This document shows positions 14,002 through 22,349 of a stretch of 32,178 bases of DNA, in pieces. How positions within the stretch are numbered: the first letter of the stretch is position 1; each line of letters begins with the position of its first letter. Source of the DNA: Fibrobacter sp. (GTDB taxonomy: Bacteria > Fibrobacterota > Fibrobacteria > Fibrobacterales > Fibrobacteraceae); contig JAKSID010000033.1 of the NCBI GenBank assembly GCA_024399035.1, positions 1-32,178 of the forward strand, read 5' to 3'. Below the pieces are notes generated by a model. It was not told the DNA's origin. It saw only the letters and a program-made list of their open reading frames with translations, and did not search any database. The translations under genes were made by a program, and so were the position numbers.

Positions 14002-16620
14002 CTAGCGGGCCTGTATGTAACGGCGAAGCATTGTTCCTGCCTTGGTGAATTCCACCACCACAACGCGGGCGGCAGGCATCTTGGCGGGTTTGCGTTCACC
14101 TGCAAAGAGCGGGCGGCCCTGCAGGTCAAAGATACGATAGTAACCGGTTTCTGCTTCGGTAGACCAGCTGGCCTTGCCCACAATGGCATCGGTAGTTGCA
14201 CTGCTAGACGACTCTACAGTAGGTTCCTGAGAGCTTGAGCTTGCAGGAGCGTTAGGATCTGTTACCACAATCTTTCCACTCTTAACGAAGGTAGAATCGT
14301 TGTTCGTTGCAGAAACCTTGAAGGCAAAGGTTCCTGCTTCTGCGGGTGTTCCGCTAAAGGAAACCTTCTTTACGCTATTATCTACGCTAGCTGTAATTCC
14401 CTTGGGGAATCCTTCTACGGTAACAGTTTCTGCGCCGCTCCAGGTGTAGCAGAAATCAACAATGGGTTGGCCCAATTCAATGGACTGACTGGAGGGACCT
14501 GCACCGCACTTGGTAATTTCGGGATAAGTTTCGCCCACCACCTCGAAGGTCACAAATTCGGACATATGAGTCAAACCGTTATTATCGGTTACTACAGCCA
14601 CTGCGGAGTAAACGCCAGCAGAAAATCCCGTTGCTGTGACCTGGAACGGCGATGCAGTCGCAGAACCCACCAGGTCATTACCGACGTAGAAGGCCACACT
14701 CTTGATAGATCCATCACCGGCACTCTTTGCAGCGGTCAAGACAATTCCAGAACCAACATCATACTTTGCTCCAGCCACAGGCGCACTCAGCTTAACTTCA
14801 GCAGCCTTCTTGCTCATGCCAAAAGCCTGATTGTAACTTGGCATGGAACCATAGCGGCCACCTACACCTGTGATTTTCGGAAGATCCGTCGGCAGGTTTG
14901 CAACAGTGCGTTTTTCCCAGGAATAGGAGGGATTGAAGGTTTCTGCCTGAGGAACGCCCTGGGTTACAGTGCCGTTGTAACGATGTTGCTGCTTGGTATT
15001 GTCAAAGGTAACGCCGCTGAAGTAAACGTAACCGTTGTCACCCCATTCAGCCAAGTAGCCATTGCCGTTCTTGATGTAGCTGTTTTCGTAGCGGACATAA
15101 GCCTTTGCCGTAGAGCTATGGCCATTGGCACCAGCGATGAAGAAACGGTTGCCATCCACCAGCTGATTGTAGATATGAACCTGGGAGCCGTTAGTTTCGC
15201 CCGTAACCTTGGGAACGCGGCCATAGGAATTGTGCCAGTAGTTGTTAGCGTAAGTCAAGTGAGCGTCTTCCACCAGAGCCATGTAAGGGTCGGTGCCCCA
15301 GCAGTTGAATTCATTGGCGCCATCCAAATCAGTGTAGCTGATGGTAGCGTTGTCCACGAATTCCATGTCCATGCCATCGGAAATCCACTTGTAACTAATA
15401 TGGTCCGCCCAGAAGTTCTTGATGTGGTGATCCTTGTCGCCACTAGTTTCCAGACCATCGCCGGCCTCGATCAGGTGCGGGTTTACATCGTATATAGCGA
15501 GATTACGGTAGATGTTGTTGTGGCCGCCTTCGTTCCAGCGATTATTGAGAGATGCGCCACGGAGGTTTGCACCACGGCCCATACCGACCAGGCTCTTGTT
15601 GCCCTTGATGGTAATCCAGTCACTCCAGGACTGGAGATTGGCGCTTTCAGAAACAGGAACGGAACCATCATTCAAAGAAGCGCAGGAATTGGCTTCAAAA
15701 GCAATTCTGTAGAAAACATTTTCCTTACCAGTGACTGCGTTCATTTCGCCGCACTTCTTGGTACACCAGGTACGGCCCTGCCTGGTGGCTTCGGTAACCG
15801 CATTACGGAACTGACGGAAATCGTAAGTTCCTTCGGGAACCAGAATGGTCACGGCATCATTGGACTGCAAGTACTTGCGAACTTCGGCGGAATCCTTAGC
15901 AATGACGATATTGCCCTTGTCACCGCCCGTGGTAGCAGCTCCAAAGCCTTCGGCCTTCACATTCAAATTGAAAAGAAGGATAGCGTTCTTGTCTGATTCG
16001 CTACCAGTCCAGATCCACTTGGCCTGGGTATTTGGGGCAAAGCCCTTCAATTCACCACCGCTAGGCATCTTTGTGTTAGAATAGCTAAGGACCGTGGCCC
16101 CGCCCCACTGGGAGAGGTCGCGGCCCTTGTTCTTCCAAGAATTGCTTCCTACGGCAGCCTTGGATTTCCATTCGGAACCGCTGTAATATGAACGATCTAG
16201 GTCGTCAATCTGCACCAAGACGCCAGGCGCGCCTTTTCCGTTGACACCCACAACGGAAAAGGCGTTTTCACCCGGCAACAAGGTCATGGGTACAAAGCGT
16301 ACTCGGCCTGCCTGGTTGTCTTCGGCAAGGAGCGCCCCATTGTGATAGAGACGATAACCGCCGTCTGCCACAATCCAAACACCCGGCCCCTTGCCAGCGT
16401 TATATGTAGCCCCGATGAGCTGGGAACCCACTACGTCTCCTCCCCCTACATTCACATCCGTTGGAAGTGTTACCACTTCAGAAGGAGACAACGCGGCGTT
16501 GGACAAGCCGAAAGCGCCAGACATCACAACTAACGCAAGAAACTTGTTCAACGAGGAACAACCCAATACACATTTTCCCATATTTACACCCATTCCCAGA
16601 CAACGGGGCTGAATTGCCAT
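14002..16620 (-). CDS. Secreted PL1-type pectate lyase with Ig-like and sorting domains
   Basis: An 872-aa enzyme that should cleave pectin backbone by beta-elimination outside the cell. A signal peptide (hydrophobic to SNA, about residue 43) leads into an N-terminal region of about 180 residues that resembles a non-catalytic jelly-roll. The PL1 beta-helix follows, with FWADHISYKWISDGMDMEF (about 395) and the catalytic Arg in GRVPKV (about 465). Two Ig-like domains come next, then a serine linker, and a final 70-residue domain (YRIFDLQGRPLF to RRYIQAR) resembling type IX sorting tails. Start choice is uncertain among 16653, 16620 and a downstream ATG; 16620 is preferred because a TGGAAA/TACATT promoter lies just upstream. 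It is divergent from a TIGR02147 gene, its probable regulator. Confidence 0.88.
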   Translation of the reverse strand: MAIQPRCLGMGVNMGKCVLGCSSLNKFLALVVMSGAFGLSNAALSPSEVVTLPTDVNVGGGDVVGSQLIGATYNAGKGPGVWIVADGGYRLYHNGALLAEDNQAGRVRFVPMTLLPGENAFSVVGVNGKGAPGVLVQIDDLDRSYYSGSEWKSKAAVGSNSWKNKGRDLSQWGGATVLSYSNTKMPSGGELKGFAPNTQAKWIWTGSESDKNAILLFNLNVKAEGFGAATTGGDKGNIVIAKDSAEVRKYLQSNDAVTILVPEGTYDFRQFRNAVTEATRQGRTWCTKKCGEMNAVTGKENVFYRIAFEANSCASLNDGSVPVSESANLQSWSDWITIKGNKSLVGMGRGANLRGASLNNRWNEGGHNNIYRNLAIYDVNPHLIEAGDGLETSGDKDHHIKNFWADHISYKWISDGMDMEFVDNATISYTDLDGANEFNCWGTDPYMALVEDAHLTYANNYWHNSYGRVPKVTGETNGSQVHIYNQLVDGNRFFIAGANGHSSTAKAYVRYENSYIKNGNGYLAEWGDNGYVYFSGVTFDNTKQQHRYNGTVTQGVPQAETFNPSYSWEKRTVANLPTDLPKITGVGGRYGSMPSYNQAFGMSKKAAEVKLSAPVAGAKYDVGSGIVLTAAKSAGDGSIKSVAFYVGNDLVGSATASPFQVTATGFSAGVYSAVAVVTDNNGLTHMSEFVTFEVVGETYPEITKCGAGPSSQSIELGQPIVDFCYTWSGAETVTVEGFPKGITASVDNSVKKVSFSGTPAEAGTFAFKVSATNNDSTFVKSGKIVVTDPNAPASSSSQEPTVESSSSATTDAIVGKASWSTEAETGYYRIFDLQGRPLFAGERKPAKMPAARVVVVEFTKAGTMLRRYIQAR

Positions 16621-16694
16621 TTTTATCCGGTACGTTGTAAAATGTAGGTTCAAAACACTTTTTTTTCCACTTTTTTGTCATCCGTTCCCAATTT

Positions 16695-16716
16695 AGCGTT
16701 GTTCATAGACAACGCT
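16695..16716. promoter_or_regulatory. Perfect inverted repeat, candidate operator
   Basis: AGCGTTGT (16695-16702) and ACAACGCT (16709-16716) are separated by six bases, in the gap between the divergent pectate lyase and TIGR02147 genes. It lies about 50 bp from the TIGR02147 ATG. No T-tract follows, so a protein-binding site is more likely than a terminator. Confidence 0.5.
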
Positions 16717-16754
16717 TCTCAATTTTACTTTGCCCCCGTTTTTATCCATTTTCT

Positions 16755-16760
16755 TACATT
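16755..16760 (+). promoter_or_regulatory. -10 box of the first TIGR02147 gene (leaderless start)
   Basis: TACATT ends exactly six bases before the ATG at 16767, the same box and spacing as miaA. A possible TTGCCC lies 19 bp upstream. Confidence 0.5.
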
Positions 16761-16766
16761 TGTAGC

Positions 16767-17633
16767 ATGACCGAACAGAAAAAACAGAAAAAAGTCTTCG
16801 AATACATGGATTATCGTGTATTTTTGAAGGACTATTACAACCAGAAGAAGGAAGCGAACCCCGCTTTCTCCCTCCGCGTTTTTTCTGACAAGATCGGCTT
16901 CAAGGCAAAGGATTTCATCAGCCGCGTAATGAACGGCGAAAAGAACCTTTCCACCCAAAGCATTCCCAAGGTGGCCTCCGGACTACGCCTGGGCAAGCAC
17001 GAAACTGAGTTTTTCATCAGTCTGGTAGAATTCAACCAGGCCGAAACCTCCGACGACCGCGACGAAGCATTCAACAAGATGCAGGCCGTTCTCAAGGTAG
17101 TCCGCTTCGCAGAAAAGCAGCACCTCCTTGGACACGCCCAGTACATGGTCTACTCTCATCCCCGCCACCTGTTCATCAGAAGCCTTATCGGCATGTTTGG
17201 CTTTAACGGGGATTACGCCGCCTTGGCAAAGCGAGTCAACCCCAGCATTTCCGTAGAAGAAGCAAAACAGTCCGTTAAGCTTTTGGAAGAATGCATGTTG
17301 ATCAAGAAAAACGAGGATGGCAACTACATTTTGACCGAAAGCGCAATCACGACCGGTGATCGCACCTCCAAGATGGCCCTGCGCGGATACCACCAGAAGT
17401 GCCTGAAGATGGGTGCAGACTCCATCGATCGCGATCCGCCCAGCAAACGTCATATTTCCGGCCTCACCTTAGGCATTAGCCAAGAAGGCTACGACCGAAT
17501 CGTTGAACGCATCAACGCCTTCCGCAAGGAAATCGCCCTTATCGCCGAAGAAGACGAAGGCAGCGACAAAGTATTCCAAATGGAATTCGCCCTGTTCCAA
17601 GTGGGCGGAAGAAACGATAAGGACGTCAAATAG
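16767..17633 (+). CDS. TIGR02147/DUF4423 family protein, putative transcription regulator
   Basis: A 288-aa cytosolic protein of the family expanded in Fibrobacter (TIGR02147, overlapping DUF4423). Diagnostic parts are YMDYRVFLKDYYNQKK at the N-terminus, an HTH-like segment (about residues 30-60, FSLRVFSDKIGF to FISRVMNGEKN), the FFISLVEFNQAE helix, and the late block HISGLTLGIS. A second wing-like part around VKLLEECMLIKKNEDGNYILTE looks like a winged-helix readout. The regulator role is inferred from these features and from its position divergent to a pectate lyase gene. A leaderless start is likely. It converges on the lipoprotein of the radical SAM operon, with a shared terminator. Confidence 0.88.
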   Translation: MTEQKKQKKVFEYMDYRVFLKDYYNQKKEANPAFSLRVFSDKIGFKAKDFISRVMNGEKNLSTQSIPKVASGLRLGKHETEFFISLVEFNQAETSDDRDEAFNKMQAVLKVVRFAEKQHLLGHAQYMVYSHPRHLFIRSLIGMFGFNGDYAALAKRVNPSISVEEAKQSVKLLEECMLIKKNEDGNYILTESAITTGDRTSKMALRGYHQKCLKMGADSIDRDPPSKRHISGLTLGISQEGYDRIVERINAFRKEIALIAEEDEGSDKVFQMEFALFQVGGRNDKDVK

Positions 17634-17656
17634 CGCCACCATTTTTTTACCGCATC

Positions 17657-17688
17657 AAAAAAGGCCCGTCACAAGACGGACCTTTTTT
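17657..17688. terminator. Bidirectional terminator
   Basis: A 14-bp stem with one mismatch (arms 17657-17670 and 17675-17688, core CCGTC/GACGG), ACAA loop, six A on the left and six T on the right. It ends both the TIGR02147 gene and the radical SAM/lipoprotein operon. Confidence 0.9.
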
Positions 17689-17689
17689 C

Positions 17690-18406
17690 TTAATCGTCGC
17701 ATTTTTTGAGTTCCGATTCCAACGATGCCGTTTCTTCGGCTCGGGCTTTTTCGCTCCTAGATTCATGATCTTTCAACAAGGTTTCATAAACTTCACTGCG
17801 CACTACAGTTCCATCGTTGCAGGTAGCCTCCCACTTATCGTACTCTGCAGGGGTGGGAGAACCATACAAGGCGCCAAAATCATCAATCTTTTGACTAAAC
17901 GCCTGCAGACACAGACGTTTTTCCTTAGAGAGTTTGGCATCATTTTCCAGTAACTCATTCACTTTAGATAACATTTGTCGCTGAGCGCTGTTACGACCCT
18001 GCTCTTCAGGAGTAAACCAAGAGGCTCGATAGGCACTGAAATACTGGATGTCGCCATGACCATCGCAGACATCCATGGCAGACAAGGCCGCCCCTAGGGA
18101 GTCATTAGGAGTAAGCGATTTTTCCTCCGAAGAGGAAGACGTTTCTTCAGAAGATGAACTGAAAGCCGGTTCAATGCCATATACGGTTGCGCTCATAGGA
18201 GGAATTCGTTCGTCACTGGAGCTGGACCTCACCTCGGAACTAGACGAGCTTGCGGCCGACGAACCGGGTTCACTCGAAGAACCCGGCTCTACGGAGGAAC
18301 TAGTATCTGGGGTCACCACCGGAGATACCGAATTGTCGTTACAGCCGACCCAACAGAAGGACGCTGCGGCAAAGAATATCCTTGCCACTAATTTTTGAAT
18401 CTTCAT
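17690..18406 (-). CDS. Serine-rich lipoprotein with Tyr-Gly motifs, radical SAM operon
   Basis: A 238-aa lipoprotein. The signal peptide ends in a lipobox with Cys22 (CWVGC). Residues 35-99 form a Ser/Glu/Pro linker interrupted by VYGIEP (75-80). The C-terminal domain (about 100-238) is mostly helical and carries four Cys, and it contains LYGSPTPAEY (180-189), which closely resembles the YG-P motif of radical SAM-associated lipoproteins. It may be a second substrate, or a partner, of the radical SAM enzyme encoded just upstream (23-base gap). The start is fixed by AAAGGAG six bases before the ATG. It is the last gene of a three-gene operon. No established family was recognised for the C-terminal domain. 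Confidence 0.8.
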   Translation of the reverse strand: MKIQKLVARIFFAAASFCWVGCNDNSVSPVVTPDTSSSVEPGSSSEPGSSAASSSSSEVRSSSSDERIPPMSATVYGIEPAFSSSSEETSSSSEEKSLTPNDSLGAALSAMDVCDGHGDIQYFSAYRASWFTPEEQGRNSAQRQMLSKVNELLENDAKLSKEKRLCLQAFSQKIDDFGALYGSPTPAEYDKWEATCNDGTVVRSEVYETLLKDHESRSEKARAEETASLESELKKCDD

Positions 18407-18429
18407 TTTTTCTCCTTTAGGCCAAAAAT

Positions 18430-19536
18430 CTACTTTGCCTGTTTTGCAGCCTCACGTTCCATATCGATGGCATGCTGCAGGCGTTTTACGTGGCAGTACA
18501 TCAGTTCGCCGCTCTTTTCGTCACGGAGGTGAAGGCTGGAACCTTCGCAGTAGCGCCAGTACTTGCATTTCTTGCAATCGCCAGTGCGAGTCCAGCTGCG
18601 GTCACGCATAATCTGGTAACGGTTCTGCCAGACATCCCACAGGTCGTCCTTGTAGATGTTACCCTGGATGTAGTCACCGCGAAGGCTGGGGCAGGCGGAA
18701 ATGTCGCCATTGGCAAGCACAGAACTTACGTTGACACCAGCACGGCAGAAGAAGGGATAATTGCGAGCTTCCTTTTCGTAGCTGCCCAAGAAGCCTTCGC
18801 AACCATAGTTGACATTGATTCTGCCTTGCATCTTGGTTTCGCGGATAAAGTCAAAGACCTGCTTGAACTCGTTATCCGGCAACTTGAAGATGGGATTGTT
18901 GGCGGCGCGTCCCTTGGGGAACACCGTTGCAATACGCCAACGCTTTACGCCAATGGCCGTAAGCAACTCGCGGATTTCAGGAAGTTCCGGAAGGTTTTCG
19001 CGGTTGACGCAAGTCATCACGTCAAAGGTAAGGCCCGGAGTATTGGCGGCCATCTTGATGGCACGCAGTGCATTGTCAAAGCTGAATTCAGAACCGCGGA
19101 AATGATTATGGCTATCATGAAGACCGTCAAGGCTGATGGTCAGGCTGCGAAGGCCAGCCTCAAGCAAGGACTTGTACTTTTCTGGACTCATGGCAAGCGC
19201 ATTGGAAACCATGCCCCAGGGGTAGCCTCGCTTCTGGATTTCCTTACCGCATTCCACAAGGTCCGGGCGCATCAGCGGTTCACCGCCAGTAATCACTACC
19301 ATGAAATGCTTGGGATCGATATGGGGAGCCAAACTATCAAGCACCTTCATAAAGTCTTCCCGGGGCATATCGGGAATAGCGTCCTTCATGCAGTCGCTAC
19401 CGCAGTGCAGGCAGTGCAGGTTGCAGCGCAAGGTGCACTCCCAGAAAAAATAAGTCAAAGGATGTGTAGCAACTTCGTTGTGACGGTAGTGGCGATAAAA
19501 TTCAAGGGCAAGGCGCTTTTTCAAATTCAAGTGCAT
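18430..19536 (-). CDS. Radical SAM/SPASM enzyme of the rSAM/lipoprotein system
   Basis: A 368-aa enzyme. The iron-sulfur and SAM site is CNLHCLHC (Cys38, Cys42, Cys45); VVITGGEPLMRPDL is the SAM-binding GGE motif. The C-terminal SPASM region has the expected cysteines (FFCRAG, ISACPSL, CKKCKYWRYCEG, YCHVK) for auxiliary clusters. The overall sequence, including SWTRTGDCKKC and SLHLRDEKSGEL, matches what I know of TIGR04133, the radical SAM enzyme that pairs with a small lipoprotein in Bacteroidetes and relatives. By analogy it modifies a peptide in the adjacent lipoproteins; the chemistry is unknown. The start lies five bases after the upstream lipoprotein stop. The gene is flanked on both sides by lipoproteins, which argues for a dedicated substrate set. 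Confidence 0.92.
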   Translation of the reverse strand: MHLNLKKRLALEFYRHYRHNEVATHPLTYFFWECTLRCNLHCLHCGSDCMKDAIPDMPREDFMKVLDSLAPHIDPKHFMVVITGGEPLMRPDLVECGKEIQKRGYPWGMVSNALAMSPEKYKSLLEAGLRSLTISLDGLHDSHNHFRGSEFSFDNALRAIKMAANTPGLTFDVMTCVNRENLPELPEIRELLTAIGVKRWRIATVFPKGRAANNPIFKLPDNEFKQVFDFIRETKMQGRINVNYGCEGFLGSYEKEARNYPFFCRAGVNVSSVLANGDISACPSLRGDYIQGNIYKDDLWDVWQNRYQIMRDRSWTRTGDCKKCKYWRYCEGSSLHLRDEKSGELMYCHVKRLQHAIDMEREAAKQAK

Positions 19537-19541
19537 CGTAT

Positions 19542-19883
19542 TTATTCCTGACCAGGGTTTTCGTTTGTGACGCTTTCATCACCACAAGTTCCATTGAATA
19601 CGCAAGGCGGACCATAGAGCGCCGGCTGATCAACAATCATCGAATCGACAACCATTGAATCGTCAGGAACGCTCACGCCGTACAACGGCGCATAAATTGA
19701 ACTATCTTCAGGATCATAAGGGGCCCCATAATCCGGCACGACTTCACAACCGTTGCCGTCACAGCCACAAGGGCCGCAGCCGTACGCAGGCATCGGATTC
19801 GAGGCGGCCCCATTTTCGCAACCCGACCAAAAAACGGCAAAAACCGCCAATAATATTTTTTTCAAATGTTTTCTAAAAAGCAT
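19542..19883 (-). CDS. Small Cys/Tyr-Gly lipoprotein, probable radical SAM substrate
   Basis: A 113-aa lipoprotein heading the operon. After a lipobox (FWSGC, Cys22) the mature part is short, low-complexity and has no recognisable fold. It holds four YG motifs (residues 34, 52, 68, 90), including AYGCGPCGC, PDYGAPYDPE, APLYGV and ALYGPPC, plus several Cys and many Asp/Pro. This fits the radical SAM-associated putative lipoprotein type (TIGR04134-like). The start is ATG 19883, because AGGAG lies five bases before it; a GTG six bases upstream overlaps that ribosome site. It precedes the enzyme gene by five bases, typical of a precursor-enzyme pair. Confidence 0.82.
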   Translation of the reverse strand: MLFRKHLKKILLAVFAVFWSGCENGAASNPMPAYGCGPCGCDGNGCEVVPDYGAPYDPEDSSIYAPLYGVSVPDDSMVVDSMIVDQPALYGPPCVFNGTCGDESVTNENPGQE

Positions 19884-19943
19884 AATCACTCCTAAACTGA
19901 ACGAATCTTTTCATCTCAAAATTTAATCCATTTTTTCAAGACA

Positions 19944-19972
19944 AATAGATTAGAATCCAAGTTTTTTTGCAA
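19944..19972 (-). promoter_or_regulatory. Possible promoter of the radical SAM/lipoprotein operon
   Basis: On the minus strand TTGCAA (19967-19972) is followed after 17 bp by TCTATT (19944-19949). The leader would be about 55 bases and holds the AGGAG site. The -10 is only a partial match. Confidence 0.3.
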
Positions 19973-20030
19973 TTATTTCGACACATTCTAAAGAATACGT
20001 TATATATGAAACAATTTGTTCTTTATAGAT

Positions 20031-20062
20031 AAAAAAGGCGATGCCACATTAGCACCGCCTTT
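20031..20062 (-). terminator. Terminator of the M6 protease gene
   Basis: On the minus strand an AAAGGCG/CGCCTTT stem (20056-20062 with 20034-20040), extended inward by three further pairs, is followed by a run of six T (20036-20031). It begins 22 bases past the stop codon. Confidence 0.85.
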
Positions 20063-20084
20063 AAATATTTATTCAAATCCTAGG

Positions 20085-22160
20085 TCACTTCACCGTTATG
20101 CGGTTCTGCTTCAGGAGTTTACCATTTTCAGTAACACGGACAACAAGAACCTTACCGGCAAAGGGAGCCAAGCCCACAGAATGGCGGGCACCAAAGAAAT
20201 CTGTTGCATAGAGTTTATTGCCCAGCATATCGAACAATTCCAGTTTCTTGGGGCCGGAGGTTGCCGTAGCAATATCCAAAACGGAGCCGTGCATCATCAA
20301 TTGAACCTGGCTCTTGTAAACAGCCGCGGGGATTGCACTGACAATGGAAGATGACATGCCGACAACAGAAGAGGAACTCGCTGCCAACGACGAAGAACTT
20401 GCCGCAGAAGAAGATGATTGAACAACTGCAATAGAGGAGGAACTGGGGATAACGCAGTCACCCACCGTCACGCCGCTTTGGGTCGCAAAGCAAATCAAGT
20501 TATTCTGCTCGGTAATGCTGTAGAGGCTGATGTTTAGGTTCGTACCATTCCAAGACTTGAACGGGCCGTAGGAAGTCACATTCTGGGAGCCCGGGAAGGA
20601 GTCGTCCTTTTGCTGAGAACTTTGAGTCTTATACGAGTCATAGTAAGAACGGAGCAAAACATTTCCGGCTTCCACCACATCAATGCGTTGATGTGTTTTG
20701 TCATCATTCAAGGCATCGTTGTCCCATGCCGTTTGATTAAAATCAATGTGCCACACCAGCATCCCATGATTGGGAAGACCAGAGTCCCACTTGTTGGCCT
20801 GACGGTTTTCCAGAACAAACCATTCGTTATTATTACCTGTCACAGGAATCTTGTAAGCCATATTCGACTTATCAATGGATTCAATGGAAGTTACACTGGA
20901 AGATGCGGACAAGGTGGTGTAATTGAGCCAGCCCATAAACTCTCGTTCAAAGGCACTATAGTTTGGCGGTTTAACGCCAGACCCATTGTACATGCCCGTG
21001 GCCATAACGTCCCATAAATAGGCACCCGGAGCCTGATACTCCGTGTTAGTAAAATCGTTATAGCAATCATTAGACCTTACGCAATAATGGTCCTTCAAGC
21101 CCATAGTGTGGCTGAACTCGTGGAGAACGCCCGCAAACATGTAGGTTTGCTGACTGATAATGAAATAGGAATTAAACCTCTTGCCGTTTCCGGCATCCTG
21201 GCGACCACATTTATCCCACCGCAGTTCATACTGAAAACCGCCCATGCCATTCGCCTGCTGATCAGAGCCAGCAAAAATCAAGCCGACAGCATCCACTTCG
21301 CCATTGCCATCAGCATCGTATAACCTAGCGTCAAAAGAAGGGTACTTGCTTTTCAAAGCAGCAATAGCTTCCGCCACAAAAGTTCCTTCATCGTTCTTAT
21401 AGGAGGATGCAGATTTAGAAACCGACACCATGTACACGTCGAAGGTAGGCACGAACTTTCCACTAGACTGATCTACAAAATAGTCGCGAACAGACCCTAT
21501 ATAACCGCTAGAAGAGTAACCTTCCTGGTTAAATATATTGCTGGCCTTGGCGGAGTCCATATTTGTGGCTCCCACGCCTTGCACTAGAAGAATGGGGAAT
21601 CTGTTGGTTCCGTTAGCGTGTTTTTCTGCGGCAGGCAGGCGCAGCACAGGGTGCGCGTCGCTATCGCTACTGCTGGAAGCCGCGGAAGTGCCGGTTGTGG
21701 AAATGCCCGCAGAAGTGCCGGTCGCAGAAGAGGAAGTGTCGCCCGTGGGCACCCAGGGAGCCCTTTGGGCCTTGCCTGCGGGGCGCTTAAATCTATCCGG
21801 AGTGTTCTTACGGTGCGACTTGAAGGATGCGTCCTTGTCCAGCTTTTTCAAGAAGGCCTTTTCGCTATCGCTGCGGTGTTCCGCATTCTTCGCCTTGAAC
21901 TTGGTGGCGGCACCGTTCTCGTCGGCATAATAATACACGCCGTCGTCCTGACGCAGCACGAGGAACCCGTCGGAAGTCCTTGTAAAGCTGTAATGTTCGT
22001 CACCCGCCCTCTGGAGGGTAACGGAATCGCCCTGGTTATCCACCGTAAAAGGCATCGGATTCGCTGGTGCGGCAAAGGAATAGCCCGCCAAAAGACCAGC
22101 TCCAAGGACAATTTTCTTCAAAACAACATTAATACCCATTTCCAAACCCTTTGTTCTCAT
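20085..22160 (-). CDS. Secreted M6-family metalloprotease with sorting tail
   Basis: A 691-aa (or 684-aa) protease. A signal peptide (hydrophobic to SFA) precedes a propeptide-like part with the FTRTSDGFLVLRQDDGVYYYAD motif seen in M6 proteases. The zinc site HEFSHTMGLKDHY (about residue 346) matches HExxHxxGxxD of immune-inhibitor-A-like enzymes. Serine-rich linkers occur before the catalytic domain (about 143-170) and after it (about 578-615). The last 70 residues (LELFDMLGNKLY to LLKQNRITVK) resemble a type IX sorting domain, like the tail of the pectate lyase. The start may be ATG 22160 or ATG 22139; the latter has AAAGGG seven bases upstream. A TATAAT box is at 22184-22189. Confidence 0.88.
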   Translation of the reverse strand: MRTKGLEMGINVVLKKIVLGAGLLAGYSFAAPANPMPFTVDNQGDSVTLQRAGDEHYSFTRTSDGFLVLRQDDGVYYYADENGAATKFKAKNAEHRSDSEKAFLKKLDKDASFKSHRKNTPDRFKRPAGKAQRAPWVPTGDTSSSATGTSAGISTTGTSAASSSSDSDAHPVLRLPAAEKHANGTNRFPILLVQGVGATNMDSAKASNIFNQEGYSSSGYIGSVRDYFVDQSSGKFVPTFDVYMVSVSKSASSYKNDEGTFVAEAIAALKSKYPSFDARLYDADGNGEVDAVGLIFAGSDQQANGMGGFQYELRWDKCGRQDAGNGKRFNSYFIISQQTYMFAGVLHEFSHTMGLKDHYCVRSNDCYNDFTNTEYQAPGAYLWDVMATGMYNGSGVKPPNYSAFEREFMGWLNYTTLSASSSVTSIESIDKSNMAYKIPVTGNNNEWFVLENRQANKWDSGLPNHGMLVWHIDFNQTAWDNDALNDDKTHQRIDVVEAGNVLLRSYYDSYKTQSSQQKDDSFPGSQNVTSYGPFKSWNGTNLNISLYSITEQNNLICFATQSGVTVGDCVIPSSSSIAVVQSSSSAASSSSLAASSSSVVGMSSSIVSAIPAAVYKSQVQLMMHGSVLDIATATSGPKKLELFDMLGNKLYATDFFGARHSVGLAPFAGKVLVVRVTENGKLLKQNRITVK

Positions 22161-22183
22161 CTCTTTTGTTCTTCCCGCAAAAG

Positions 22184-22189
22184 ATTATA
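22184..22189 (-). promoter_or_regulatory. -10 box of the M6 protease gene
   Basis: A perfect TATAAT on the minus strand, 24 bases before the ATG at 22160. The -35 region (CATCTA at 17 bp) is weak, which could indicate activator dependence. Confidence 0.5.
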
Positions 22190-22309
22190 GTTAAAATACT
22201 TACATATAGATGCTTTACCTAGGGGAAAGGTTCCTTAAAACGTGTAAGAAGCGTAAAAATCCGTGTGTTTTTCCACATTTTCCTGGGGTGCGGAACTTTT
22301 CGCCCCGTT

Positions 22310-22349
22310 GTTCTCAATATTTTTCTTGAAAACATATTGACGTTCTCAA
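22310..22349. promoter_or_regulatory. Direct repeat GTTCTCAA at the second TIGR02147 promoter
   Basis: GTTCTCAA occurs at 22310-22317 and 22342-22349, 32 bp apart (about three helical turns). The second copy begins at the last base of the -35 box and runs into the spacer. TTCTCAAT also occurs upstream of the other TIGR02147 gene (16716-16723). A regulator-binding site is plausible. Confidence 0.35.

Noticed and set aside
14467..15996. A 509-codon frame antisense to the pectate lyase
   Set aside because: A shadow of the real coding strand; the product has no recognisable features and the opposite frame has full PL1 motifs.
19884..19889. GTG start six bases upstream for the small lipoprotein
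   Set aside because: It overlaps the AGGAG ribosome site, which is correctly spaced for the ATG at 19883.
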